Origin: Impatiens glandulifera
Lineage: Eukaryota > Streptophyta > Magnoliopsida > Ericales > Balsaminaceae
Direction of reading: 5' to 3'
Assembly: GCF_907164915.1 (NCBI RefSeq)
Contig: NC_061867.1
Span: 45,294,242-45,358,241, forward strand
DNA length: 64,000 bases
Under the pieces are notes generated by a model. That model was not told the DNA's origin. It made no database searches and was given only the letters and a program-made list of their open reading frames with translations. Below, in pieces: positions 12,787 through 24,730 of the stretch (its first letter is position 1; each line of letters opens with the position of its first letter). Made by a program: the position numbers and the translations under genes.

Positions 12787-13199
12787 ATCTCCCACTGGGC
12801 CGAATATGCAAATCCACAATAGTGTAAACTTATTGCTAGCTTGAATGGTTATTATAAACTTTAGGGTAACCCTTACAATCTGGTCCATTAAAAATATTAA
12901 TAAAGGATCATAGCGGCTTTCGTTAGCATCATCGTAACTAAATCTTCCATGGTCACATTACCAACATAGCTAAATGACACAGATCAATTATGGATGCATA
13001 GCATTAAAATACATAAATATGATCACCACATGTCTATTTTCAACCGGTCATCCATAAAAGATTTAAAATGTAATCGAGAGAATAAAATGAATACTTTAAA
13101 ATGGATAAATCTGATCAGTAAAATATCCAAAACATTATTGACTGAAACACGCAAAACCATACATCTAGAACAAACAATAGAGTATAAAAATAAAATAAA

Positions 13200-15711
13200 T
13201 ACGAACTCCCACTAAACTGATATATATCATTGAATAACTTAACACAAATGTGATCAGTGTGTTCATGAAACGCTTTAGGTGTTAATGCCTTAGTTAGTGG
13301 GTCTACTAAATGGAGTTTGTACATATGTGCTCTATTGAAAGTTGACCATCTTGAATTCTCTCCTTCATAACTGGAAACTTAATGTCAATATGCTTTGACT
13401 TGTATGAGCTTGTGTTGTTATTGGAATAAATAACTTTTGATTTATTGTCACAGTATAACTTTAGTGGTTGTTCAATACCCTTTATAACGCGTAGACCAGT
13501 GACAAAATTTCGCAACCATAATTCGTGATTTTATGCTTCGTAACATGCAACGAACTCTACCACCATAGTGGATGACGCAACAATTTTTTTGTTTGACACT
13601 TTTAATGAAATCAATCCACCGGCCAAAAAATATACATCAATCTACATAGATTTCCTACTATCTGCACATACCACAAAATCAGAGTCGGAATACCCGATAA
13701 TCTCTAAATCATCTGATTTCCTATACGTGAGCATATAATCATTTGTTCAATTTAGATATCTTATAACCTTTTGGTTGTGCGCCAATGGTCCATCCTAGGG
13801 TTACTTAAATATCTACCCAATACTTTGACTATGAACACAATATTCGGACGCGTACATACTTGAGCATACATTAAACTCCCTATAGCTGACAATGGGGAGT
13901 TGGTATCGAAGAAAATATGGGAGGTAACCCGAGAAAAAACGTAGAAAGTAGAATGGACTCCTCTTGTATGGTCAACGAAGATTATCCCTCGACACAAGTT
14001 TATCATATGGCGCGCCTTCTAGGAATGACTCAGCACACGTGATCGTATCAGCAAGTATATGAGCATCCCGGACGCGAGCTGTCTACTATGCAGAGGAAAT
14101 GAAGAAATTATAGATCACCTATTTGGGAGCTATTGTATTGCTTCGGAGCTTTGGGACAGATTCTATAAAATCCTGGTGCTGATCAATTTCTCGAGCGAAT
14201 AGAATGAAATCAATGAAGCACCACTACTCAAAGCCAAGGGAAATAGATTTGCAACAAGCGTGTTCAAGTGCGGCTTTGGAGTAGTGGTGTATAACATTTG
14301 TCAAGAACAGAATGCAAGGGTATATGGCAGAACCCACATAAGCGTTGAAGAGTTATGAAAATATATTGTATCGGATTGTAGTGCCCTAGCAGGAACGGGG
14401 AGAAGAATTCAAAGCATGGAGCAAAACTAGAATATCTGTAGGAACTGAAATTTACTGTTTTTTGAACTCACTAGAATTAAAAACATTGTAATCAGATAAT
14501 TAATTTATATTTTTAGCTTTTTAACTTTTATTCAAAATATTATGACTTCAAAATCATTCTAGGCCTGTCTAGAATGATCTCTTAAACTCGTGGGTTTTTT
14601 TTCCAGTTTTTGGGAATTTTTAATGAAATGACGCTAAGTCGTCTTTCCAAAAATAAAAAACTCCCTACAGCCGAAAAATAGGGAATTAACTCAATTTCTT
14701 TAATTTCCGAATTGTTCTTAGAGAACTGACTAAGACTAAAATTATCACTTTTAGCGACAAGGGTGTCAATCATCTTACTTTTAAGCATGACAAAATTTTC
14801 AAGTACTTTATCGATGTAGCTTCTTTCCTATAATCCAAGAACACCACGAGAACGATCTCGATGGATTTGGATCTCTAATACAAAAGAAGCTTCACATAGA
14901 TCTGTCATTTGTAAATTCCTAGATAGGAATTTCTTAGTGTCATGCAAAAAGCCCTTATCATTTGTGGCTAACAAAATGTCATCAATATAAAATACCAAAA
15001 AGATGAATTTACTCCCACTAAACTTATGATACACACAATCTTTGTTATTGTTCACCTCAAACCCGAACGAGATAACCACTTCATGAAATTTATGGTACCA
15101 TTGAAGAGAAGCCTACTTAAGCCCATAAATGGATTTTGTCAATTTGCACACCATTTCTTTAGTCATTTGACATGAAATTTGTGGTTGCGTCATATGAACG
15201 TTTCATCTTTGTTGCCATTAAGAAACATTGTTTTGACATCCATTTGATGTAGCTCAAGATCAAAATATGCTACAAGTGCGATTATTGTTCTAAAAGAGTC
15301 TTTCGATGAAACCAGAGAGAAAGACTTTTTCAAATCTATAACTTCCTTGTGAGTAAAACCCTTTGCCACAAGACGTGCTTTAAGACTCTCCACATTACCC
15401 TTCGAATCACTTTTGGTTTTATGAATCCATTTATAACCAATGGATTTCTTACCTTTAGGTAATGGGACAAGTTCTCATACTTTATTGTCTTGCATGGACT
15501 TATACTCCTCATTCATTTCTTCGATTCACTTTAAAGAATTGAAACAATTTATAGCTTGAGTGAAGGTGAGTGGATCATCCTCACTCGTACCATAATTTTT
15601 CCTAATACTCCTGAAGAAATACGATGAAATAATCCAATATTGTACTTCTTCTCTCTCTATTGGACCTTCACAAATGCACTTGTTCCTGAATTTGAGGTTG
15701 TTGAGTTTCAA
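13200..15711 (-). mobile_element. Copia-type pol remnant (RT and RNase H), interrupted by a LINE
   Basis: Reading the minus strand from 15711 downwards: part of the copia RT domain (ARLVAKGFTH near 15370, then LHQMDVKTMFLNG near 15215), a FYIDDILLATND stretch near 14980 that corresponds to the YVDD active-site region, SAIGSLMYAQVCTRPNI near 13850, RNase H with LYCDNKS near 13445 and SKHIDIKFPV near 13385, then DPLTK and FHEH near 13270. Frameshifts and stops break the frame into pieces, and 13888-14651 is a LINE insert. Integrase, protease and gag are missing or unrecognisable above 15711. Not functional. Confidence 0.85.
13888..14651 (+). mobile_element. 5'-truncated LINE inserted in the copia pol remnant
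   Basis: The plus strand reads, across frameshifts, the C-terminal end of a plant L1-like ORF2: IPRHKFIIWRAF near 13985, then a zinc-knuckle-like CLLCRGNEEIIDHLF with C-x2-C and a following His near 14080-14130 (the zf-RVT domain), then VVYNICQEQNARVYGR near 14285-14330. The end AATGAAATGACGC...GTCGTC plus an A-rich tail is typical of plant LINE 3' ends. The word AAACTCCCTAyAGCyGA occurs on both sides (about 13865 and 14650) as a diverged target duplication. The copia frame resumes beyond it. Confidence 0.75.
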
Positions 15712-16937
15712 CTATAGGAAATCTGCAAAGAAAAGAAAAGTCCTTAGACAAAATCATGGCAATAAATTGAGAGAGAGTGTCTTGTCTCCCAAAGCTACCA
15801 AAAATATGTGTTTAAACACAAGACTAACTGAGAAAAAGTACTCATTGTGGTTGAGATATTGAAATTATCACTTGTGATTCACCAAAACGGTGTCTTTATT
15901 ACAAAGTCAGAACCAAAGTGTATCGATTATATTAGATATATTTGTGATATTAAAAAATAAAAGACTCGCGTGTTGGTTGAGATATTGAAATCACCACTTC
16001 TCGTCTAAACGCCAAGACATTATTGTAATGATTCTGTCAGATATGCCCAAACTGTTAAAAAGAAAAATGTATTAAAAGACTCATAGTACTTGAGATATTT
16101 CAATCAACATGGTTGTTTGCCGATATTAATCTCAATTGCAAAAGTAAGAACTCAAGTGTACCGATTTTATCAAATACATTCTATGTCTAATAAAATTCTT
16201 CTTCAAAACCAGAAGTTATAAAACATCCTCGCAAACCCGTACAAGAGTGGAGACGAGGAAAAATTTCAATAGAAGTGGCTCAAGTTGGAAGCATAAGACA
16301 AAACTTCAAAATGGTTATGCTCAACTAAATTTCTTCAAGGGATTAAAATTCAACATATACACAAAGTTGAGTTCATAATTGATGATTTTTGCGCAAAAAA
16401 ACAAATAAAATAAGAAACAGAAGAAAGTTTGTTTCTCTTGGAAACAACTCAATGAACATAATTTAGATTTAATATGAAGATGTTTCGAGCCTAAATGATT
16501 ATGTTGGTGGGTAAAATAATAAGTAAATGCATTCATCCAAACCCCCTAGTTCATACATTACGGGCATTTTAAAATGCATTCATCGAAACCCCTATTTCAT
16601 ATATATTAGGGGTATTTTTAAAATGCATATTCATCCAAATCTTTAAATTCGTACATCTAAACCCTCTTCATTTCTCTTCATCCAAAACAGTTTAGTGACA
16701 CTTAATTAAACACAAAAGAGGAAAAACAATACAAAAGTTTAAGATCGGATCTAGACAATTTCTAGATTTGACAATGAAACAAGAACTGAATTACAGACAT
16801 TAACAACATTCAGTTAGCGCCTATAGTGATTTTAGTTTGATTCTACTTGTGACTTTGTCAAACGAAATATTTCAATATCTTTCAATTTTCTTCATTCCTT
16901 TGATTCCTCTCCAAAATTGAATGAGTGCATTTCGATT
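15712..16937. other. Low-complexity stretch with diverged minisatellites
   Basis: No gene seen. About 15845-16200 holds three diverged copies of a 110-130 bp motif (TTGAGATATTGAAATCACCA-like), related to single copies at about 19755 and 28870. About 16510-16680 has three copies of a 60-bp motif (AAAATGCATTCATCCAAACCCC-like). Short frames here are chance. Confidence 0.5.
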
Positions 16938-17087
16938 TGAAATTATATAGATAATCTTGCATAGACATCATGATCTTTGACGATCAATCAGATCAAGTTC
17001 AGAGCATGCGTGTATTTGAGATGACTTGGTTTGTACCTGAGACATGTCTTTTTCCTTTGCTTGGATTAGATGAGTGTGTTTCTAACA
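16938..17087 (-). repeat. 150-bp LTR-like block at start of tandem unit I
   Basis: On the minus strand it begins TGTTAGAAACACAC at 17087, directly after the purine-rich stretch GAAGGAGAA, and ends TATAATTTCA at 16938. Nearly identical blocks lie at 26932-27081 and 36709-36858. Sequence to the left of 16938 differs from that left of the other two, so the duplication boundary coincides with the block edge. This fits a 3' LTR of a small-LTR copia element on the minus strand. No primer-binding site is visible next to the other copies, so the LTR reading is provisional. Confidence 0.55.
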
Positions 17088-17309
17088 TTCTCCTTCAACC
17101 GAAATTGTAACGAAGACATTGTCACAAAGAATGAGAATAAGAGACATGAAAGTCGTCGATCTAGTACATATTGTCATTCACTACACAATATTAAGGATGA
17201 AATAAAAATAATATATATTTTTATTAGTTGTAAACTGCAACACTTAGTAGGTTCCTTGTTATTGAAGTAGGTAAGGAAAGAGGTCTACTTATATTGAAAT
17301 ATTATAATT

Positions 17310-17450
17310 AACTAAACTTACCATTCCTACAGCCACAATTTTCATACTTGCATAGTTTGCATGCGGTTGAAGATCATCTATATCAGTTGTGAGGTTATCT
17401 ATTGCCCGGAATCAGGATACCATGTTGGTGGTGTGTGTTGCAATCATGTC
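17310..17450 (-). pseudogene. Copia protease remnant, unit I
   Basis: The minus strand reads PPTWYPDSG near 17410-17440, the aspartic-protease active-site region of copia polyproteins (usual form WYPDSGAT), followed by a stop. Same remnant at 27285-27420, with an 84-codon open frame containing PAWYPDSGA, and at 37065-37200. Gag, integrase and RT are absent around it, so internal deletion preceded the tandem duplication. Confidence 0.7.
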
Positions 17451-17962
17451 AGATTGCTGAGTAGTTCAATTAATTGAGTTTAAGATTATCATATCTCCTA
17501 CATAGATCCGTCCCTTCTATAAGGATCCAAGGTTTAAGTACATCGATCATTTCTCAATGTCAGGTGACTCCCTGAGTTCCCCCAAACACTTCAATAGATT
17601 ACATCAAGTATACAACAACTTAATTCCATTGAAGTGTCCAAGGAAATCTCAAGGGGAAAACTGACTCCTCCTTCTTAGTTCTACTTTCTTGATGAATTAT
17701 TCACAATGCATGAGATGAAATCAAATTTATAGTTTTTTTGGTGTTCATCAACCATTCTTTGTTGCAAGAAGTAGATTTGAGTCTTGAATATGGATGCAAT
17801 TGTGTGCATCGTGAAGGTAAAACAATAAGATCTTGGAGTTGGTGGTGGTCCATGTATGTACCTTTTTTTTATGTAGAGAGAAAGAGTTAACTGTTGTAGG
17901 AAATAGAATCCATGCCCAAAATTCCAGCATGATACTCTTATTGGGCCTCTTTATGTATATAT

Positions 17963-18883
17963 TGTTGGTAATATTATCTCGTAAAAAATTACACGTAAAT
18001 AATATATGAATACAATAAAAGGATAATACAACAGATACAATAGATTATGTAAAAATGTCTTCCCGTATGCTCCGAGGCCTGTGAAACACAGTTCCCTTAA
18101 AACAGTTTCACCGTCTCCCGTTTGTGCTGGAGAGTTTCGTCGGTGGCTGCTTCCCAGGGTACAACGGAACCTGCAATGATTTAGCACAGAAAAACCACTA
18201 CAACAGCGAACTAGACAAAAGTACCTGAATCACAATCACCGGGTTTCGCACAGAAATGATCGAGGCAAGAAACTCGAAGAACGCTCACAAGAACACTCAC
18301 AAGAAAACTCACAAGAACAAGAAAAGACTTTAGAATTCTAGAGAGAGAAGTGATAAGATAATGTGTGGAGAGGAATACAATGTGAAGGGATATTTATAGT
18401 TGAAAATTAAACTCATAATCAATTCTTTAATCCAACGGTCACTAATCCATCATCCATTCATCCAACGGTTATCGTTGCTTGCCTTTTCATCATCTTTGCA
18501 AGTTACATCCTACAATAAATATTTTGTAGTTACAATGGCAATTAACATCATTTGTTAATTGCCTCATTCAAGACATTTATGTTAATTGTAACAATTAACA
18601 AATTTAATTCACAATGAATTTGATGTGAATTTCATTTGGATGAAATTTCACCTTAATTTACATTTGAATTTCATGTGAATTTCATTTGGATTAATTTCAC
18701 TTTAATTCAAATTTGAATTTCATGTGAATTTCATTTGGATTAATTTCACTTTAATTCACATTTGAATTTCATGTGAATTTCATTTGGATTAATTTCACTT
18801 TAATTCACATTTGAATTTGGTGTGAATTTAATTAGCCCAAATATCATTTCCATTTAATTAATGGAATTAGTTTAATTCCAACA
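17963..18883 (-). mobile_element. Solo LTR (921 bp) with 5-bp target duplication
   Basis: TGTTGG at 17963 and CCAACA ending at 18883 are inverted termini, flanked by TATAT at 17958-17962 and 18884-18888. Unit II shows the empty site with a single TATAT at about 27930. On the minus strand there is a TATA box (CTATAAATATCC, about 18398-18409), then a CT-rich leader, so the LTR is read leftwards. Its U3 part holds four copies of a 49-50 bp repeat (CATTTGGAT at 18633, 18683, 18732, 18781). No internal region remains, so the element was reduced by LTR-LTR recombination after the duplication. Confidence 0.92.
18633..18835. repeat. 49-50 bp tandem repeat in solo LTR U3
   Basis: About four copies of a unit built on GAATTTCATTTGGATTAATTT, lying upstream of the minus-strand TATA box of the solo LTR, where U3 enhancer repeats are commonly found. 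That they work as enhancers is not shown. Confidence 0.85.
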
Positions 18884-19010
18884 TATATCCCATCTTTATG
18901 GCTAGATACAAACCCAATCGAGCATTTTCTTTTGGTAAGGCTGATATTTATCATTCTTCAACTCGATTGGCCAAGAAATACCCACCAATGCATATTCTTG
19001 CCAAACAATT

Positions 19011-20466
19011 TAATAGTAAGAATTTGATTTATAAGAGTATTAGTTATATAATATTCCTATTTATATGTAATTAAGTACTTTATACATTAACAAATTAAAA
19101 ATAAAAAAATAATTATAAAATTACTTTAATGATAAATAACACTATAAAAATAGTTATATGAATTCATTTTTTGAATATATAATAAAAAAAAATTAATTTA
19201 TAAACATAATTTTTTTAATGTAAAATTATAAAATCAAATTATATATAAACAAGTAAAATTTTAAGAATTTAACTATTTTAATTTTTTTTTAAATAAGACT
19301 CATTAATCTTCTTTAAACTCCTATAGTTTTATAAATAAACTTGAAATTTTCGAGTTATAGAAGAAAACATCCTGGCAAAGTTCTTGCTTCATTTTGTGTG
19401 AATGTCGTTACACATAAAAGACTATCTGTAACGGTTCTTTGAAAAATCGTCCGATTCTCGTTAAATGAGCATCTGTAATGGCTCACAACAGATTCGTTAC
19501 GGATACTCGACCAATTAACCCAAGATTCTTATATTTTTTCCTATCTTATTTCTTTCTGCTTCCTCGTTGCGTTCCTACTCTGATGTTGCCTTGCCTCCCT
19601 TCCGTCCCTTCCGTTCATCAGGTTAGTTCTTCTTTCTTTCCTTCTTTCTTTCGGGCTCATCAATCAAGCTCGGTCACCCTTCTTGAAACTAATATATATA
19701 TATATATATCGATTCTACCATACATACCTCAAAAACAAAAAAATAAAACGACTCAAGTGGTTTAGGTATTGAAATCACCATCCGTTGTCAATCAGACTCT
19801 ATTCTTAATTGCTATGACAAGGGAAATGATGTATTAATTCTACCAGATATACCCACGAGTCAATAAACGAGAAAAAGAGAAAAATGGAAAATGAAAACCC
19901 AAAGCAGAAAGTTTATAGACCTCTATAAAATATATTTTTATGATGAGTTGGACTTTCAAGAAATGTGGTTTAGAGCCGGGCAACCAAAAATAGTTGCACA
20001 CATGTTAAAACATCGAATTTTTGACTATTTTCTCTAAGGGATTGATTCTGGATAATCGTTTGTGCACGAGATCGAATTTATAGCTAATATCTTGAAAGTT
20101 GGGAAAAAAATATTATTCCTTGATGAATAAGAATCATCACAGAGGATGGAAAAGATGTTCAAAGTCTAACCTTGAACACGTTTTGAATGCGAATACTTTA
20201 TGATTCATTCATATGGATCAAGGTCCATTCCAATCTCAAAAAAAATGAGAAAAAATGATTGGAACTGGTAGAACAAAAAAATGTTTCTTTATCCAAAAAT
20301 ACGAGTCATTTGTTCATAAATAAAGTTTGACACCGCCAACTAACGAATTTCAATTAGTTGTGAATGACACTTTAAAAAAGAAATGAAAATAAGAATTCTT
20401 TTGAAATATTCCCTTAAAATGAATAGATCCACGACCGATACTTCAAAAAAATATGCAAAATTGAGT
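19011..20466. repeat. Unit-specific segment with inverted repeats (unit I)
   Basis: Shared only with 28063-29576. It has a hairpin-rich zone at about 19420-19505 (GTAACG...CGTTAC type words), better kept in unit II at 28560-28650. The plus-strand frame 19478-19765 is not kept intact in unit II. Otherwise it is AT-rich with no gene seen. Confidence 0.5.
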
Positions 20467-22100
20467 CTCTTAAACCCTATATGTTGTATGTGAGATCGTT
20501 CATACACGATCTCCTATAAACTCTAATTATAGTTAAGTATCGAAATCTTATTTTTCAATAGGTACATGAGATCATTCGTACATGATATCTTTTAAACCCT
20601 AATTGTAGTTAGGTATCTAAATCCTATATTGATAGGTATGTGAGATTGTTCGTACATGATCCTGTTTAAACTCAAATTGTAGTTAGATATACAAACTCTA
20701 TATGTCGATAAGTACGTGAGATCGTTCGTACACGAGCCCGTTTAAACCCTAATTGTAGTTAGGTATCTAAACCCTATATGTTGATAGGTACATGAGATCG
20801 TTCGTACACGATCCCGTTTAAACTCTAATTGTAGTTAGGTATCCAAACCCTAACTATTGATAGGTATGTGAGAACATTCGTACACGATCTCATTTAAACC
20901 CTAATTGTAGTTAGGTATCTAAACACTATCTGTCAATAGGTACGAGAAATTGTTCGTACACAATTCCTATGTACAGCCTTGTTTATTGACAAGAATAGAG
21001 ATCATTTGTAAGATGGTCTGTTAACAATTTTGTCTGTCGACAAAGACATGAGATCATACGTAGATGATTCAGTGGAAAATCATATGTATCTATAGGTCGA
21101 GACATTGTTTATATACGAATCTGTTAGAAACCCTATTTGTTGATAGGTGCGATGATCGTTCGTACATGATTCCACCTAGAAAACCCTATTTATTAATAGG
21201 TCAAGACATTGTTTATATATGATACCACTAAAAACCTATTTATTGATAAGTGCACTGATCATTCGTATACAATTCTGCTTGGAAAACTATATTTGTCAAT
21301 AGGTCGAGACATCATTTTTATACGATTATGTTAAAATCCTTGTTTGTTAATAGGTGCATTGATCGTTCGTACACGATTCAACCTAGAAAACCCTATTTAT
21401 CAATAGTTTGAGATATTGTTTGTATACGATTTCGCTAAAAACCCTATATGTATTTAGAAGCATTAATCATTCGTACACGATCCCGTCTGAAAATCCTATA
21501 TGTTGATAGATGCTTTAATTGTTCGTACACGATTCCGTCTAAAAAAACCTATATTTCAATAGGTATTCCCTCTCGCAACTTCATTGCAACCAAAATATCC
21601 AAGCTTTGTTTATCAACAAACATAGTGATCATTCATACATGATCATAAAAAAACCCTATCGCTTGAATAGGTATCCCAAATCATATCACTCGAATAGGTA
21701 TTCCAAACCCTATCTCTAGATAGGTACTCAAAGACAAACCCAATATCTCGAGAGGTATATCAAAATCCTATTTATCAATAGGTATTTCCTTCTAATTTTC
21801 AAAAATAAAAAAATTATTTGTTGATAGTACTATGGATCATATATATATGATCTCCTTCAATCTTACCTATTGGTAACCTTCGTGGTAAGTTTGTAGGCTC
21901 CCGCGATAAACCTGTATATGGATAGTACTCTAATCATATGTATATAATCTATTAACGCATTACTTATTAGTAAGCCCCATAAGTAAGCTTGTTAGCTTTC
22001 ACCAAGATTTATCTGTTGATTGTCTCGCGATGATGCACATATGATCACCCTAAGTGTTACTTTTTAGTAACCTATATGAAACGTTACTAAAACTTTTATG
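20467..22100. repeat. Palindrome-bead array, copy 2
   Basis: Same structure as copy 1 and longer. The first five or six units are about 76 bp, each with CTAATTGTAGTTAG, a CCTAT...ATAGG stem and a GATCGT...ACGATC stem. After about 21000 the units have two stems (ATCGT-TTGTAT-ACGAT and CCTAT...ATAGG types). AAACCCTAA occurs in several early units. Short frames inside are chance. Confidence 0.85.
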
Positions 22101-23464
22101 GTCCTTTGCATATCTCATAACATGAACTATTAGCCATTTGTACATGACTAATCCTGAATAATTTGATGATATTCATGCTAGATAGGAATTGATATTTCAA
22201 TACCTATGATTATTTCTATTCTCCGGATTTTATGGATACTTTGTTAAGATTTGTAAAAAAGGATTCCCCAAGAGTTATCCTTGTTAAGATAATCATTAAG
22301 AAAAGATCCCTAAAGCAACGCTTGGAAGCGCCTTGACGAAATGTTATACACAACATCACCAGGTCACTCCAATATCAACACGATATATGTTCTATCTTTC
22401 TAAACACCCTCATAATAAATTGGATAAGATAACTTAGTGTTAGATGTCATACTTGAATCAGCGTTTTTAAAACTATTTTGTTGTATTTAAACTCAATTCG
22501 AGAAGGACACTCTATAATCACTAAAAATCTACCTACCCAATTTATAAAATTAAAATAATTATTTTGATTTATTTTCAAATAAATAAAATCCAAATCATTA
22601 ACCCAAGGCCAAAACCTAATTAAAATAATTAATTAAATTAATTATTATGATAATTAAAAACTAATTAATGAAGGAAATGGCCAAAAAAATTTATTTGGGA
22701 TAAATGTTTTACTCATTTTATCTTAAAATAATTTTAGAAAAAAATTAAAAGATAAAATAAATAATTTTAAATGAAATGAGGTATCCATTTCATCTCCAAA
22801 AATTATTTATGATACCAAAAATATACCAAAAAAATAGAAAAATATAAAAGAGAAACAAACCTTTCAAACAAAAAGATAAAAGAAAAATCACTTTCAAACA
22901 AACCTTTAAGGTTTTTAAATAAAAATAAAATCGCAATCGGGTGTAACCGAAACTCAAAGAGAAACTTACAACTGAAACCACATCCATTTGATGAGCGATG
23001 GATTGTAATTTAACGCCCCAAACGCGCTCGCAAAGCCCGTTGTAGCTGAAGGAATGCACGCACATGTCTCACCAGATCAGCTAATGCATGTTAGCTAAAA
23101 TGATAACAGAGTGCCTGGTCGCCCGGTCGCTGACGGGACTAAATGGAATGTGGATGAAACACTCTACGCCCTCATTTCCCCTCAAAATGACGTCTTTTTG
23201 AGCCCCAATTGTCTTTTTCCTCACGATCGCCAAAGGGATAAAAATAGTCACCATCTTTGATTTTTTAAAGATGAAATTCAATCGTTTCTCAACTATTTCA
23301 GTTGATTTGAAAGGTGAAACTATCACCCTACCACAATGATTATTTCTCCTACATCACTGGGTTGTGATCATGCATATTCCAACAAGTTCATCTAAGAACA
23401 ACTAAAATGCCATTAATGGTTTTTGGCTGATTCGGTCCACATGAAGCCTCCACCGACTTAGTAA

Positions 23465-23482
23465 GGCTATAAATAGCCTCCC
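23465..23482 (+). promoter_or_regulatory. Candidate TATA box in the long repeat
   Basis: GGCTATAAATAGCCTCC is a consensus-like TATA element set in a short palindrome (GGCTAT/ATAGCC). It lies between the CG-richer segment and the hairpin minisatellite, so a rightward transcript would include the minisatellite. Copy 1 has a mutated form at 9166; unit II has lost the segment. Function is inferred from sequence alone. Confidence 0.5.
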
Positions 23483-24309
23483 TCAACACTTCTGGACCTA
23501 AGGAATAACATCTCAAGCCTCAAATCAAAGAATTTCGAAAATCCGCCATTGAAGCTCAAAACTTATGATTTTTCAAATTTTTTGTATAAGTATTTAATGC
23601 TTGGATCCAGGCATTCCAAAAGCTTCCTTAAGGTCTAAAAAGTGTTCTTCGATCCTTGGTATGATTCAAATCATCCTTTAATTCATACTTCCAGTTTGAA
23701 ATTGAAATTATATTTCGGACAAGTTTGCATATTGTCTAGTTGTTGGATTTTTGATTAGAAATCGATCCTAGGATCGTTTATAAGATTTTATTTTAGGTTA
23801 GAATCAATCAATCAACCTTAAATATAAATACCCAAAATTAAATTTTGAAAATCAAAAAATCGGGTTTAATGTTCTTAGGCTAATCCTCAAGAATAGCGGT
23901 TCAAAAAGCTTTCCAGCATGTTTCTAATGATGTTGAGGAATTATTTGAAACATGTTTGATCCATGTTGATCATGTTTGATCAAAATCAAAAATTTCAAAA
24001 TAAATGAAAATTTTGAGTTCTTGAATTGGTCCAAACAAACAACCAATTTTCTTGTTTTGGTATCAATCAAGTACATGAAGTATAAGGAAGCTATTGTCAA
24101 GCTCTTTTTACTTCAAAACAACCTTAAAACCAAAAACCCGATTTTTGGCTATAAAATGTTTCAACGAATTGATCATCACCCATGTCGATTGATACCTAGA
24201 GACGATGTTCTAAATCTTCCTAGGAGCTTTGTGAAGCTACATGGGACCCTAAATTGAAGAATCCAAGCCCTATATCAAAATTATAAAACCTACAATTTTG
24301 ATGTTCTTG

Positions 24310-24730
24310 AGTACCGGTAGGTCCGACTAAGGACCGAGAGGTCTGACCGAGAAACTTAAACTAGGACCGACATGTCTAACCAAGGCATTTTAGGTAGGAC
24401 TAAGAGGTCCGACCGATGCTCTTCAACTAGGACTGATAGGTCCGACCGAGGATTTTTACATCTGACCAAGAATTCTGACCTAGGACCGAGAACTTCTGAA
24501 CCCAAGACCAATTACTTCCACACAGGTCCGAGAGGTCCGACCGAGAATTCTATCACCCGATAGAGAATTCTAACCTAGGTCCAAGAGTCCTTAGCACCTA
24601 GGACGAGACTTTTCAGCTAGGAACAAGAGATTCGACTAAGAATCTTAAGCCTTGATAGAGAGGCTCCTAACCTAGGACTGAGGGTTCTTAGCCCTTGGTC
24701 GATAAAATGAACCCAAGACCTAGGACACCG
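24310..24730. repeat. GACCGAGAGGTCC minisatellite, copy 2
   Basis: Same array as at 9999. GGACC-GAGA-GGTCT lies at 24331-24344 and GGACT-GATA-GGTCC near 24426, each with a G-T wobble instead of one G-C pair. The plus-strand frames at 24372 and 33038 in the unit copies come from the repeat, and their arginine-rich translations match no protein family I know. Confidence 0.8.

Larger units (their letters stand above)
17508..19010. repeat. Block A, copy in unit I, split by a solo LTR
   Basis: Matches block A from GATCCGTCCCTTC to GCCAAACAATT, with the 921-bp solo LTR inserted at TATAT. After about 19010 it leaves the block A seen at 5790 and 37820 and continues with sequence shared only with unit II. 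Minus-strand frames such as 17748-17930 recur in diverged form but show no domain. Confidence 0.6.

Noticed and set aside
20467..21000. Interstitial telomere array
   Set aside because: AAACCCTAA occurs once per 76-bp unit, not as a head-to-tail 7-bp repeat.
23976..24257. Conserved 93-codon frame in units I and II (also 32666-32947)
   Set aside because: Open in both tandem units, which are closely related, but broken in the older copy at about 9690-9960 and without any known domain. It probably stays open by recent common origin.
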